A stretch of 64,000 nt of DNA from Cercophora sp. LCS_1 (taxonomy: Eukaryota; Ascomycota; Sordariomycetes; Sordariales; Lasiosphaeriaceae): NCBI GenBank assembly GCA_036250225.1, contig JAPZLL010000014.1:802334-866333 (forward strand). Reading direction: 5' to 3'. A program made the translations under genes and the position numbers. Positions 42,767 through 53,400 of the stretch are shown one piece after another. The notes under the pieces are model-generated. The model ran no database searches. It had not been told where the DNA came from and saw only the letters and a program-made list of their open reading frames with translations. How positions within the stretch are numbered: position 1 is the stretch's first letter; every line of letters begins with the position of its first letter.

Positions 42767-44434
42767 TCAATACGGTTGATCAAACTGCGGGCAAATGGCC
42801 TCAAACTTCTGGGCATTGATATCATTGACCACCTGGCCTGTCGACATCAAGCCCTCGGCTCCAAACTCGCGCACCTGGCCGGTAGCAATGCTTGCATACA
42901 GCGGCCATCCATTCTTTTCCATCCCAGTAACGCCGCCTGTTGCCAATGCAAGGTACGCGTCCTGCATCGCTGCACTGGTGGCGCGCTCAAAAGCTGTTCC
43001 GGGTCCCCTGAAGTCGTCAAAGGTGCCGAAGAAAAGAGGCAGTTCGGATGCGTGATAAGCCCCGAGAAAAGGAGCAGGTGCGACGTTGGTAAAATTGCCA
43101 GCGTAGAGGTAACGATAAACAGGAACACCGGCTCCGAGACGGTCGGTGGCAGATTTGAAGGCTGGGCAGAAGAAGAGGGCGAGTGTTACACCCGAGGCGA
43201 GTGTTTCGTTGACGCCGGTCGGGCTAAGTGGCACAAAGGCAACGCCGTCATTGATGGCAGATCCAACAATGGTTGGCTGGTGGTGGCGTCAGTGTTCTGG
43301 TCAGTGCACATGGGAACGGGAAAGGGGGCTAACAATTTTGGCAATGTGCCCAGCCTTGCTCAGCGCGGTATAATCCCCAAAGGCGGTCTTGTCGTCAACG
43401 ATGGGAGTAAAGATAACGATTGGTTTGGCAAAATGTTGGTCAAAAGCGTCCTCGTTGTATTGCTTGATGAAGTCGTCAACAGCCTGCGGCGTGGCCTTGT
43501 CGCTCCGCATGCAAGCGAGTTCCTCTCCTAGAGAAAGCCCACCACATCCAACGCCGGCGGCCACCGTGGAGAAGTTCTTGTGCTCAGTGTCGGCCGTAGA
43601 CCACACCGCGGCAGGGAGGGTCTCGCTTCCCGAGTTCATGGCGATGGCCTCGACGATGGGATCATCGGGGTACGCGTACTGGTAGAAGCCGGCCGAGACC
43701 GCGCCTGCGCTGTGACCCCAGAGGGTGATTCGGTCCGGGTCACCGCCAAAGGCAGCAATGTTGTCGCGAACCCATTCGACGGCCAGGCGTTGGTCCAGGA
43801 GGCCGAGATTCTGCTTGTCGAAGGGCAGACCGGCGGCGTTGGGGAAGCCAAATATGCCCACACGGTAGTTGAACGTCACCATGATGTGGCTCTGGGTCCT
43901 TTGCACCCACTTGGCAGGGATATAGTAGGGGATGTCCTGGCCACCCATGGAGAATCCTCCGCCGTAAATGAACATGATCACGGGAAGTCCCCCACCGGTC
44001 GCGTTTCGACCTGCAGGTGCCCACACACTCAATGTCAAACAGTCTTCGCTGACATCCTGGCTTGGCACCTTGAGCCCCTGCAGGTTGTACTCGGGCACAA
44101 TCTCGGTGTATATGGTTGGCGGTCTTGTCACCAGCGTCTGCGGGCAGCTTGGGGGGGTTCGTGTCGCGTCCAAGGCGCCAAATGGTTTGGTGGGTTCTGG
44201 CGGTGCGAAGCGTAGGTCGCCAACAGGCGGTTGGGCGTAGGGAATCCCAAGGAAGCGACGCACACATGGTGTAGAGGGATCGACGGTGCCTCTGACTGTC
44301 CCTCCTGAGGTTTGAACTGTAAGGTTTGACGCAAGACCACAGGTTGCATTTCGCAGAAAATAGGGGCGAGCCACAAGACCACTCGCGCCCAAAGCTGTTG
44401 CCAACAAGTACAAAAGTCCAGAAGTCAGTTTCAT
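42767..44434 (-). CDS. Secreted type B carboxylesterase/lipase
   Basis: Two exons: 44434-43334 and 43276-42767, joined in phase 0 with donor GTTAGC and acceptor CCAG. The product is 536 residues, the usual length for the family. A signal peptide (MKLTSGLLYLLATALGASG) leads. FLGIPYAQPPVGDLRFAPP (61-79) is the family's N-terminal signature. The oxyanion hole is IYGGGF (156-161), the first disulfide region is SEDCLTLSVWAP, and the nucleophile lies in GHSAGA with Ser242. GHSAGA instead of the commoner GESAGG is seen in a fungal subgroup. The catalytic His should lie near GAYHASELPLFFGTF in exon 2. Several N-x-[ST] sites are present. It probably hydrolyses esters outside the cell; the exact substrate is open. 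Confidence 0.9.
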
Positions 44435-44771
44435 GCTGACTAGCAAGAGGAGATCGCTTAGTTCATGAAAGGGTATTGGTTGCCATATTTTTCAAGAAAG
44501 CGAGCCCGTTTCCCCAGCCGTCATCGAGCGTTGCTTTATAACCATCTCCCCAGGGCCTTTCTCCCTTTTTGCCCCGCCTAGTCATGGCCGGCGACGTGAA
44601 GGCACGAGGGTGCCACGGTACAAGTGTGGGGACGAATTTGTGGGATGGGCGCCATGGTCTGGCACGAGACGCCATCGTCGCTGAACCAAACGGCCGGGAC
44701 GAGTCAATGCTTCGCGGCTAGTCGTTTCGACAAGTCGCCACAACAAAACCACCGCTTTGGCCTGGCACCAC

Positions 44772-45550
44772 TCATTCGCTGGTCCTCAGTTTTCGGTCAA
44801 CCGTGAGGCCGTAGCCACCGTTGTAGTCGCCGGCAAAGTGGACCTCTACCCCCCGGGCTGTGTGTCTCATCTCCGGCAGCGACAAACGATGGTCCGGCGG
44901 TATCCCCTCCGTGTCGCCCCTGAAACCGTGAAAGGGAAGTGGCAACGCTGACAACTTCCACGATGCCACCCTTTTGACATACGTCCGAAATATCGATATC
45001 AATAAAAGGCCAAATGTCATGAAGGTGAGGTTGGTCGGAAGGGAGAGCCTCCGCTGGTAAAACTGAATGCACACGCTTGTCGCCGTTGTGGTGCTGGTGA
45101 CAAACGCACGATCTGACTGAATGGCGGGGTTGGGCGTGTCGTTCGCCTGCCATGTGAACCCGGCGGATTGTATGCGGGTTGTGATCGACGCAGCGACTTG
45201 ATCGAGCCGGTCGCTGATTGACTCGAACGTGGCGCCGTCGTTCTGATAGAGCATCGACAGCCAGTATTGCTTAGCGCAAACCATTCGCGCCGAGAGGCGC
45301 CAATTCTCGTGCAGTCTCCATGGAAGGTCTTATTGATCCGTTGGCTCAAGGGTTTCATCCAGTTTAAGTCAACCTTGTAGACACACGCTTTGCGGCCTGA
45401 TACCGGACTGTTGTGTGGCGCTCGTGATGTCGACCTCCTGTTGGCCGTATCTGGAGATCGCCAGGCTCATGTCGAATGAGTTGTATTGTACAGCGTATTC
45501 TCAAAAATGCATGCGTAAGTAGCTCCGGCCAGATACGCGGACGTGGCTAG
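44772..45550 (-). pseudogene. Relic of a DUF3176-like membrane protein
   Basis: Two pieces in different frames resemble the C-terminal half of the fungal DUF3176-type family. The upstream piece (about 45390-45550) has CIFENTLYNTTHSTM, then a frame change and ISRYGQQEVDITSA. The downstream piece (45284-44772) has FESISDRLDQVAASITTRIQ, then a segment that once led into the last membrane helix (TFMTFGLLLISIF) and a WKLSALPLPFHGF motif, close to the family's WKSS-x-LALLFHG. The N-terminal half is missing and stops interrupt the rest. It sits between the carboxylesterase and HET genes. Family members have unknown function. Confidence 0.5.
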
Positions 45551-46320
45551 GCATGTTCAATCTCTGCTGCAAGAGCGGCCGCCGATGTCGAGGATTGATT
45601 GGGTCGTTGCCTCTCCACGGCAGATCCTTCGGGTTCAACAAGTTTCGGATGACAAACCATCCGACCTAGTTTCAAACGATGAATTCAATCGTTGGCCGAT
45701 TGTCCACGGCGCTGTGTGCCGTATCAGATAACTGGGGCCGTTGGAAGAATATGCAGCTGTATTTTTCTTTTTTCTTGGATCGATTGCGAGCTGATTCCGC
45801 CCCACGTCCATTCCGGCTTCCAAGACCACCAACGAGGAAGGCACGATCCTTCATCGTATTATCACGGCCGCAATGACGTCATTGTTGGCCAAAAAGACCC
45901 ATTTTGCGTCGATTCTTGTGAGGCAGAGGGTCTTGTCGCTCCAGCATCCAAGTGTTTGGTTATTCATTCGACTCCATCCTCAGCAGCAACGCCTCACAGT
46001 TCCCCGTCGAAACATGCACGTACCCGTCAACCGGCGGAGACCGCGCACTGGAGCGACCCCCCTCGCCACAAGCAGCGCAACCAAGAACCCTTTTTGATGA
46101 AAGCCGAAGCCTTGCATGAGCAACCTCCGGTAATACTTCTGTCGAATTTTGCCGGTAGAATGCAACCCACCATGACCGGCCTCTATCTAGGCTCCAGTCT
46201 GTGCGCTGCCATGCTGGTCACCGGTCGTGAGATGATGAGAGCCTTCCTCAAACACAGCTCTCGACAGACAGACTCCACCAAGCTACTACCTGGACTTTCA
46301 ACGAGCAAAAACGGGAAAAT
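45551..46320. other. Intergenic stretch upstream of the HET gene
   Basis: One frame stays open on the plus strand from about 45692 to 46375 but lacks any motif or codon pattern like the neighbours. I treat the stretch as the 5' region of the HET gene. Confidence 0.4.
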
Positions 46321-48577
46321 ATGTCATCTAGCAACGCAGCCCGCCCTTCCTCCCGGTCGAATCCCGGCCCTGTGAACAGACCAAGAGCCAACTTCTTCAC
46401 CGCGACAAGTTCCGACGGCCATGTCTGTACCCCAGCATGCGATGGAATCGCGTCCCTCCCGGCCGAGTATCATGATTCCCTCCTAACTCACTTCACCGAG
46501 ACTACGGGTCGAAAGGCCGAGGGCATCGTCATCAGTAGCATTTCTCTTCACCCGGAGGGTATTGTGGCGGGCCAGGATCGGTACTCGGCTTCGGAAACAG
46601 AGGAGAGACGAGATATTGAGATCAACCCACAGCATGTTCAAGATGAATCGGAGGCCGCGCGACTACCCATGGCCCTCCCAACCACTTTCAAGTACCCACC
46701 ATTACCTCCAGGTCACGGCCGCTTTCTCCGTCTTGTCGGGGTTGGCCTTCACCCTCTCGCCTACCTGGAATCGCACCCGCTGGACAAACCGCCACCATAC
46801 ATTGCCGTATCCTACTGTTGGGACCCCACAAGTGAGCGCCGAACCATGTTTGTCAACATGGAGAGCCTTCCTATCTCTGCGACCGTCTTGGAAGTCATCA
46901 ATCAGGTGAGCAACACGACTCGCAACGAAATCGAGCCTGCTTCTCTGGATCGATCAGGTCTGCATCAACCAGGACGATGCAGCCGAAAAGCTAGATCAGG
47001 TGTACCGCATGGACGAAATCTACTCCCGTGCCGAAAAGGTATACATTTGGTTAGGCCCCACGGCTAATCAGAGCGACGTGGCGATCAGCCAGATCAAAAG
47101 GATGATTGGCGAGGTCTCTGTGCTAGCAGTCGCCGCCAGAATCAGCAGAGGCGCTGTGCCGGACGAGTACACCACGGTCATCAACGAAAACCACGGACAG
47201 ATTTACGGCCACTTCTTCAAGCGCCCCTGGTTCCAGCGCTTATGGACTGTGCAGGAGACACTCCTGGCACGCAAGCTGGTTGTCATGTGCGGATACCTGG
47301 ACGTTGAACTTGGTGTCTTGGCGAAGCTCGCGCAACTGATCCTTTCATCCAGCACGCTGCGACTGATAAACCTACCGGGTGAGAGCAGTGAGGACCACAT
47401 ACACCGGGCACTCGTTGGCATCGATCACCTGCACAAGATACGACAAGTACCTACGTCTACGTCTGGCAGTCTCCGAGGGCTTGACATGGGGAACTTTGAA
47501 GCCTTGGTGGCACACACACGCATCCGTCAGGTCACCATGGCGGCCGATCGCGTCCATGCACTCATGGGTGTTGCACCCAGAAAGATCCGTGATTACATGT
47601 CCGGCGTCCTGCGACTGCAGCCAGATGTTGGCCTCTGGGAGCTATACACCCACCTCGCCAAATGCATGCTAGAGAACGACCCTAGCTGGCATTTTTTATC
47701 CCAGGCACCGTCCAAAGATAGGCCATCCGAGCTGCCGTCTTGGGTGCCTAACATCAACTCCCATCGGCCGTTTGCTTCCTTTCTCAGCGGGTACACAGAT
47801 GGGTACTCAGCAGGGATATCGCCCGCCACCCAGCACCTCATCAAACGCACTATCACAACCAGGGAGCTGGTGGCACATGGCTTCCGTCTCGATACGGTCC
47901 ACGACGTCATATCTCAGACCGCTTTCCGCGAGGATACCCAGAACATGGAACACAACGATGTCTACGGCCCTGAAGTACATAACTGGAACATGGCATGTGT
48001 GCAGCTGTGCCAGCAGCTCTATGGTATCGAGGAGGGGAACTTTCCGACCCACCACGTCGATGTCCTTCTCGCACAACCACCCGTGACGACCCGTCAAGTT
48101 ATCGGGTTACGCGGCCGTAGCGGGATCGACCTGTACAAGATCTTCGTTACCTGGTGCCAGGCACGCGATGAGACTCTGGCTATCCTCCGAGAGGGCAACA
48201 CCCTTCCAGAAGAATTCCGTGACAAGCCCGATGGCATCCAGCAGTTTGCAGACTCGTTCATAAAGCATTTCAGAAACGAGCTGGAGCATGAACAGTACAT
48301 GATGTTGCGCAAGTTCACGGCGAGAATGAAGACCAAATGCGGCGGTAGGCCGTATATCAGTGCTGGCACAATCCGGACAACGGGGTTGGGCTGTCCGGGG
48401 GTGCGGGTTGGCGATGGTATCTACATCTTGTATGGCACGACGGTCCCGTATATCCTGCGGCCGAGAGGAGATGGGTCGATGGAGTTTATTGGGGATGCGT
48501 ACATCTACGATGCGATGGGCGGGGATGCTATGACTTGGCCAGAAAGAGGGCCGGACGAGATGATCCGGATATCCTGA
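46321..48577 (+). pseudogene. HET-domain (heterokaryon incompatibility) gene with one frame break
   Basis: The first frame (from 46321) gives a disordered N-terminus and then the first HET motif: PPYIAVSYCWD and ERRTMFVNMESLPISATVLE. The second frame (to 48577) carries the rest: LWIDQVCINQDD, QVYRMDEIYSRAEKVYIWLG, then RPWFQRLWTVQE and a C-terminal region typical of these proteins (about 520 residues). The two join near 46925-46950, where one extra A in the GAAA at 46926-46930 would explain the shift. No intron of normal length can join them, because the HET motif is continuous across the site. Total coding length is about 750 residues. HET proteins trigger cell death after fusion with an unlike strain. 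Either the allele is inactive or the base is a sequencing error. Confidence 0.8.
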
Positions 48578-49053
48578 TAGCGGAGATGGTGTTTTGCCTG
48601 GCTTTCGTTGACAAATCAAGGGCAGATTCCGCGATGCCGATAATTAGAATTCCGACTAATTCCGACTCAGGGCTCCCAGATTACAAATGGTATGGGCCCC
48701 GGCTGAGGGTTCCTCTCGGAGCTGCTGTGAGGGCCTCGGTGATGCAATCATGACCAAAGGGTCACGACCTGGGGCCCGCGCGACCTGTGCGCACAATTGG
48801 GTTCAGTGCTACAATGTAATTTGTTGACTGAACTGGATTGACCGGGTTGGCTCACAAAAGATTTCATGCAAAGTCACTTGCAGTCTTGTCCCAGAAGCGC
48901 AAAGAAGAGTCTCATTTCCACTTCAACCCATGGACAGCCATTCTCCGAGCTCCACGAGAATCCACCCAACGGAAGGTGGCTGGCATCTACTAAGAAGCCC
49001 CAGGGGTGACCACCTGATCCCCATCTCAAAAATTCTACCCATAGTGCCAGCTT
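48578..49053. other. Intergenic stretch between convergent genes
   Basis: This is the 3' regions of the HET gene (+) and the aprataxin gene (-). I see nothing else. Confidence 0.4.
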
Positions 49054-50135
49054 TCACTCTCTCTTCCATTCATTGAACTCGGCCTCCAAGTGCGTCTTGA
49101 GCTCCTTGAACTTGTTCCTGAAGGACGCGCCACACCTCCAGCAGATGTAATCCCTATCAAGGTTCGCATTCTGAAAAGACGTCTTGCGTCGCACGTCATC
49201 CTTGGCGAGGGGGTAGTCGTCGAGAGGAATGAAGAACGACGTGTTGAAGCTGTTGTAGTGCTTGCGATGCTTGAGCTTGCCAGAGTGCATATCCCGCGAG
49301 ATGATATGGACATGAAGGTGGCCCTAGACACACAAGAGTCAGCGAACAAGACTCAATCTACCAGCTCGCTACAACGTACCATGGATGGGTGGGCATGAAT
49401 CCCGATTCGGATATCCTTCAAGTAGTCCCTCCCAGCTGGAAGCTCGTCAAACGGTGTCCCCGCATCCATAGCGTCATTGCGCGCCTTGCTGCTCGCTGAA
49501 AAGGGCGATAACTGTCGCGAAAGCTCGGCGGCAGCGATGCGGGCCGCACTTGCGGCTTCCTCCTTCATCATGGCCAGGAACTCGGGGTCTTCAAAGGCCT
49601 CGTGGGGGTGGAGGTCGTAGAACTTGGGCGATCGCGGGAGGAGAAGCAGGTGGACCGACGACTTCTGGTACAAATCTTCAATGAGGACTGTGTTGTCAGT
49701 CACGCGGAGCACAACGGTGGGAAACCGCTCTGGGTGCTCGATGTATTCGAGGAGCGCGCCATTCCACTTTTTCGCCGGCTTCGCGGGACTCGGCGCTCCT
49801 CCGGGCGCCGCTTGGTGTTCCACCTTGGCGGTTTTGGTCTTGCGAGCCATCAGCTCGGTGAAGGCATCTCGCTTCTTGGCGGATTTGGACGCGTCGTCGG
49901 GTTGCGATTGCTCTGCCTGCGGCGGGGCAAGAAGCCAGCCGTCAGTAGATGCACCTTGAGACCGCGGTTCCTCTGGTGTGATGAGCCAAGGGTCACTTGT
50001 AGATTGCGACGCTCCGCCTGCCGTGGGTTTTGATGGGAGGATAACCCAGTCGTCTATCGATGATGGAATATTGTCTCGCGATGCGCTTGATTGTTGCTCC
50101 GACTTCGGAATGCTCCAACCATCGGTAGATGCCAT
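49054..50135 (-). CDS. hnt3: Aprataxin-like DNA repair hydrolase (Hnt3)
   Basis: Two exons: 50135-49380 and 49323-49054, joined in phase 0 (donor GTACGT, acceptor TAG). The product is 341 residues. The first 120 residues are disordered and carry repeats of a DGW/DDWVILP/DPWLITP kind. The HIT domain follows: WNGALLEYIEHPERFPTVVL, VLIEDLYQKSSVHLLLLPRS, then HAHPSM, with the catalytic H-x-H-x-H in GHLHVHIIS (253-261). The C-terminal zinc finger begins CWRC (Cys313, Cys316), then His330 and a nearby Glu, which fits the C2HE finger of yeast Hnt3. The enzyme removes AMP from failed ligation ends (5'-adenylated DNA) in the nucleus. The start is the Met of MASTDGWS; an in-frame upstream Met would add about 50 residues. 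Confidence 0.93.
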
Positions 50136-50500
50136 GGTGCGCCACCACTTGGGTTGTGTTTCTTGAGGTTCGTTGTTTGTCTTGAGGTGGTTGAAGTGGC
50201 GGTTGGGTGCTGCTGAATTTTGGGTCAGTGCGAGCGCTGTTGACGAACGCTGACCCACCAGCCAGCACAAAAGAGCGCGCACAACTGAACAAACAGCAAA
50301 GCTTTAGCCTTCAAGGTACACAGATCAGGCCATGACACCAGATAGAGTTAGCACAATCCCGCATTGAATTTGATCCGAAGACTGAATAATTCATCACGTG
50401 TTAACAATAGGAAGCTTCTGCACCAACAACTTCTTAGCGTCCCAATATTTTGTCTCGCCTGAAGCTCCAGAAAAACACAGAACGCCATCCATCACGGAGC
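50136..50500. other. Intergenic stretch, nothing recognised
   Basis: This lies between the start of the aprataxin gene and the stop of the GH128 gene. I see nothing else. Confidence 0.4.
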
Positions 50501-51247
50501 TCAGCCATCCCGATAACATCTCCCCAACTCCGTCACCTTCCCCTCAGAATCAAACATGGCCGCCCACTTCCCAACAGTCCCTGGATCCCTCATCGCGCCA
50601 AACCAAGAATACCTCTCCACCCACTCCAACGTGTCCAAATATTTGCAACTCTCCCTGCAAAACTCCTCCACCTGCGCCTTCCCCAGCGGATTCTCAACGC
50701 TCCAATTCGTCGCCGCAAACTCGGTCACCCAAACCGGCCGATCCGGACCCAGCTGGTAATACGTACTCCAAAGATAATCGTAAAACCCGCCCAACGTCTC
50801 ACCGTACCAATGCAGCGCATAAAAGTCGACATCTCCTCCCCCCTCTCTGATCTTGGCCAGGAACGCTTTCAACCACGCAACTCCCTCGGGTGCTGACGAT
50901 ATCCCGGGACTACCACACCGCACTCCAGCTTTCCGCAGCGGCTCGATATGACGAAGCCATTCCTGCGCCGCCAGCTCGACGGGCATGTTGGCCTGGTCGC
51001 CGCGCTCGGGCTCATTGAAACCGAGAAGCGCCGGGGCGCGACAGTGGTGGCAGTGGGAGGGCAGCTCGTGGATATTGACGTGGTTCCATTGCATCGGGAT
51101 AAACTGGAGGGAGCAGTTTGGGGTTGGCCGGGGCGACCAGTTGTAGAGCCACGAGATGCGGGAGCCGGGCTTTGTGAAGTGGAATGGTTGGTCCTGTTTG
51201 TTTTCGACTGGCCAGCAGAGGCCGCGTTTTGAAGTGGGACAGGTCAT
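50501..51247 (-). CDS. GH128-type (Asl1-like) glycosyl hydrolase catalytic core
   Basis: A single-exon protein of 248 residues starting MTCPTSKRGLCWP. The family pattern is clear: KRGLCWP, SWLYNWSPRP, LLGFNEPERGDQANM with acid/base Glu79, GSPGISSAPEGVAWLKAF, DFYALHWYGE, and PVWVTEFAATNW with nucleophile Glu176. The end SWFGAMRDP is also typical. The barrel is complete, but there is no signal peptide. An open frame extends 92 codons upstream without a signal or helix and is probably not coding. GH128 members hydrolyse beta-1,3-glucan, and fungal ones without a leader may act inside the cell or leave by another route. It sits between the aprataxin gene and tRNA-Gly. Confidence 0.88.
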   Translation of the reverse strand: MTCPTSKRGLCWPVENKQDQPFHFTKPGSRISWLYNWSPRPTPNCSLQFIPMQWNHVNIHELPSHCHHCRAPALLGFNEPERGDQANMPVELAAQEWLRHIEPLRKAGVRCGSPGISSAPEGVAWLKAFLAKIREGGGDVDFYALHWYGETLGGFYDYLWSTYYQLGPDRPVWVTEFAATNWSVENPLGKAQVEEFCRESCKYLDTLEWVERYSWFGAMRDPGTVGKWAAMFDSEGKVTELGRCYRDG

Positions 51248-51605
51248 GATGAGATGCAGGCTGTACCGCTGGTATGGATTTGACAAGTTTGGCGGGGATG
51301 CGTCGGCGGAGGTGTCCGAGCGTGGGATGTCCGGTCGGTATGTTGATTTGGGATGTTTTCGGTGCCTGATGACGTCGTTTGGGGCGTCCCGGACCGCCCG
51401 ACTCCACACTTTGCACAGGTCACGTGTGTGCGCAAGACTCATTCCACTGTCGCGTTGGAACCAAAGAACTTGGCGAACCGCAGATGGGTATTCTCTCTTG
51501 CAATCCCCTTGCGGCATTCCCATCGCTGTAGCCCCCGGAAACTAGAAACCAAGTTGGGTTATACCTAGGTTGCATTTTCGAGACTCACTACTATCTAATC
51601 AGAAA
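51248..51605. other. Intergenic stretch upstream of GH128 and tRNA-Gly
   Basis: This is the 5' region of the GH128 gene. The coding frame stays open into it, but the sequence has no signal peptide. Nothing else is recognised. Confidence 0.4.
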
Positions 51606-51676
51606 GCGTCAGTGGTTTAGTGGTAAAATCCATCGTTGCCATCGATGGGCCCCGCGTTCGATTCGCGGCTGACGCA
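51606..51676 (+). tRNA. tRNA-Gly (GCC)
   Basis: A 71-nt cloverleaf without an intron. The acceptor stem is GCGTCAG with CTGACGC, followed by the discriminator A. The D arm carries the A box TGGTTTAGTGG. The anticodon arm is CATCG-TTGCCAT-CGATG with anticodon GCC. The T arm is CCGCG with TTCGATT and CGCGG. Confidence 0.95.
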
Positions 51677-53040
51677 ACCTTTTTGCATTTCTTTCCAGCA
51701 TTCCACAATTTACCGCTGACATCAAGAATCTAGAGAGGGTCACCCAGTACTGGGCCTCTCTATTTTTTCTGTCTCCTAAAGTTCCTAAGCTTTGCCATCA
51801 CATCGCTGACCTTCCTAAGGAGACACTCTCATCAGCGCAAAACCAGACGTGGCACGGGGAGGCCGTCTTGGAGCCAGGAAGGGACAGCGATGTCGGACGA
51901 GAGGATTGGGGCGTCTGTTGTCGGGGAGGACATGGAATTTCATCTAATATTTGTGGGGCCCAGCGTGTTGTTGGATTTGGAGAGTTTTCGTGGCATGCCG
52001 GGCGAGAAAAGGCGAGGATCGCGAACCCGGGGCCGCCTTGGCACGAAGGCGATTACATCGCATCGGCGGCGCGCGCGCAGCGGTGGTGACGGCGGCGGCT
52101 GTGGTGGTGACGGTCGTTGCCTCGGTACCGGCAAGGCGACTTGAGCAAATATTGTTTCAGTAGAGATTTTGGTCGGACTAAAGGCTGGAAAATATCTTTT
52201 TACAGCCGTGCGTTGGCTGACTGGTTGGCACCGAGTCTGTTGATGGCGACCGCGATGGTAAGAACGAGGACATTGCCAACTGCCTGCACAACACACCTGC
52301 ACTACACGGAAGGCGCCCATAGCTGTCGCAAACAAGTCCCTTTCCTTCTGTGCACAAATACTCTTGAAAAGCCTATAGATTCAAAACTTCTTCTTTCGTA
52401 GCTGTTCGGCCGTCGTGGGTCCGTCCTTGCTCGTCGGCGGGCTTGAGGGGCAGTCGGGAAACTCGGTCGAGAAAGAACTGACGCACTACCGACCACATAT
52501 CGACGGTTATAAGCCCTCGTCTACACCCACATTACGGTTGTCGATGGGCCCCAGTGCGGTCGAGTCGATTTTTACGACGATTGTTTCGGGACAGGGTCCA
52601 ACATCGAGAGAGCTAGAGATGATAGTAGGGCGTTTAGCCTGCTAGATGGTGCAATAAGGATCGTTAGGTAAGAGCTGAAAGCGAGGAATCGAAAGACCTT
52701 CGAGTTGTCTCAGCCATCTACAACCTCAGTCCTTGAGACTCTGGATACTCTACATTTTGAGAATATATGTATCTACGCCACGCTCATCGACACTTATCTT
52801 GCACAGTGAATATAATCCGAGATGAACAAGAATACACGTATTTTCAGCCCACTGGGCAAGCATTCGACGAACTTGAGTTGCTGCCCAACCTTGGATTGGC
52901 CCTTGAGGTGCTCGCGTGCAATCGATAAGGCGGTAGAATTGCAGAGCAAGCCCCCACCACATAAAAAAAAAAAAACCAGAGAAGCCCCCACCAGATCTTC
53001 TCACCCTTCTCAACCACAACCTCAAGAAGAAAAAAAAATT
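51677..53040. other. 1.4-kb stretch without a recognisable gene
   Basis: I see no domain or clear splice pattern. Two A-runs and a direct repeat of GCCCCCACCA lie at about 52951-52995. One short plus-strand frame at 52415-52645 has no motif. A minus-strand part near 52850-52940 reads like decayed coding sequence but cannot be assigned. Confidence 0.35.
51679..51683 (+). terminator. Pol III termination T-run of tRNA-Gly
   Basis: Five T follow the tRNA after two bases, as expected for RNA polymerase III. Confidence 0.75.
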
Positions 53041-53393
53041 GAAGCATCACCAATGCTTCCCTCCCTTCCCTCGCAAACAGTTGCGAGTTTTTTTTTTTTC
53101 TTCTTCTTTGTTCAAAACGTTAATCTTGAACCCGCGCTCCCTCCCTTCGAGCAGCACTAGTGGTGTTGGTGGAATCCGTCCTCTGGTCACCAAGTGAAAC
53201 CCTGTTATACCGACCTCGCGAGAGGTTGGTTTTTTTCTCTCATTCCTTCGGGAATTGAGGACGGTAGGGTAAACCTAAAGTGGCCGCAGGCGGACAAAAC
53301 CGCATTATACGGCCCTCCCTTCGTCGTTGAGAAAATACGCACGTACCAGTGTATCCTACTAAGACAGTAGTCTTGGTTTTTTTTACCTGGTAC
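53041..53393 (+). ncRNA. Candidate structured RNA: dense perfect hairpins
   Basis: Perfect or near-perfect helices follow one another. GAAGCAT/ATGCTTC lies at 53041-53059. CTCGCAA/TTGCGAG (53070-53087) is followed by T12. GTTCAA/TTGAAC lies at 53110-53131. An 8-bp stem CCGTCCTC/GAGGACGG (53176-53183 with 53257-53264) encloses two hairpins: CCGACCTC-GCGA-GAGGTTGG (53210-53229, one G-T pair, GNRA loop) and ATTCC-TTCG-GGAAT (53242-53255, C(UUCG)G loop). GGCCG/CGGCC holds GCGG/CCGC (53282-53314). Near the end AAGAC-AGTA-GTCTT precedes T8, inside GTACCAG/CTGGTAC (53343-53393). It resembles no RNA family I can name. Strand and ends are inferred from the T-runs. It lies at the border of the AT-rich transposon block. 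Internal T-runs of 7 and 12 argue against one Pol III transcript. Confidence 0.4.
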
Positions 53394-53400
53394 AATATAT

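Noticed and set aside
45692..46375. Plus-strand frame of 227 codons upstream of the HET gene
   Set aside because: No motif; it overlaps the HET start in another frame and looks like chance.
53230..53236. T7 as a Pol III terminator of a short RNA
   Set aside because: It lies inside the 8-bp closing stem of the candidate RNA, so it cannot be the end if that stem forms; left undecided rather than annotated.
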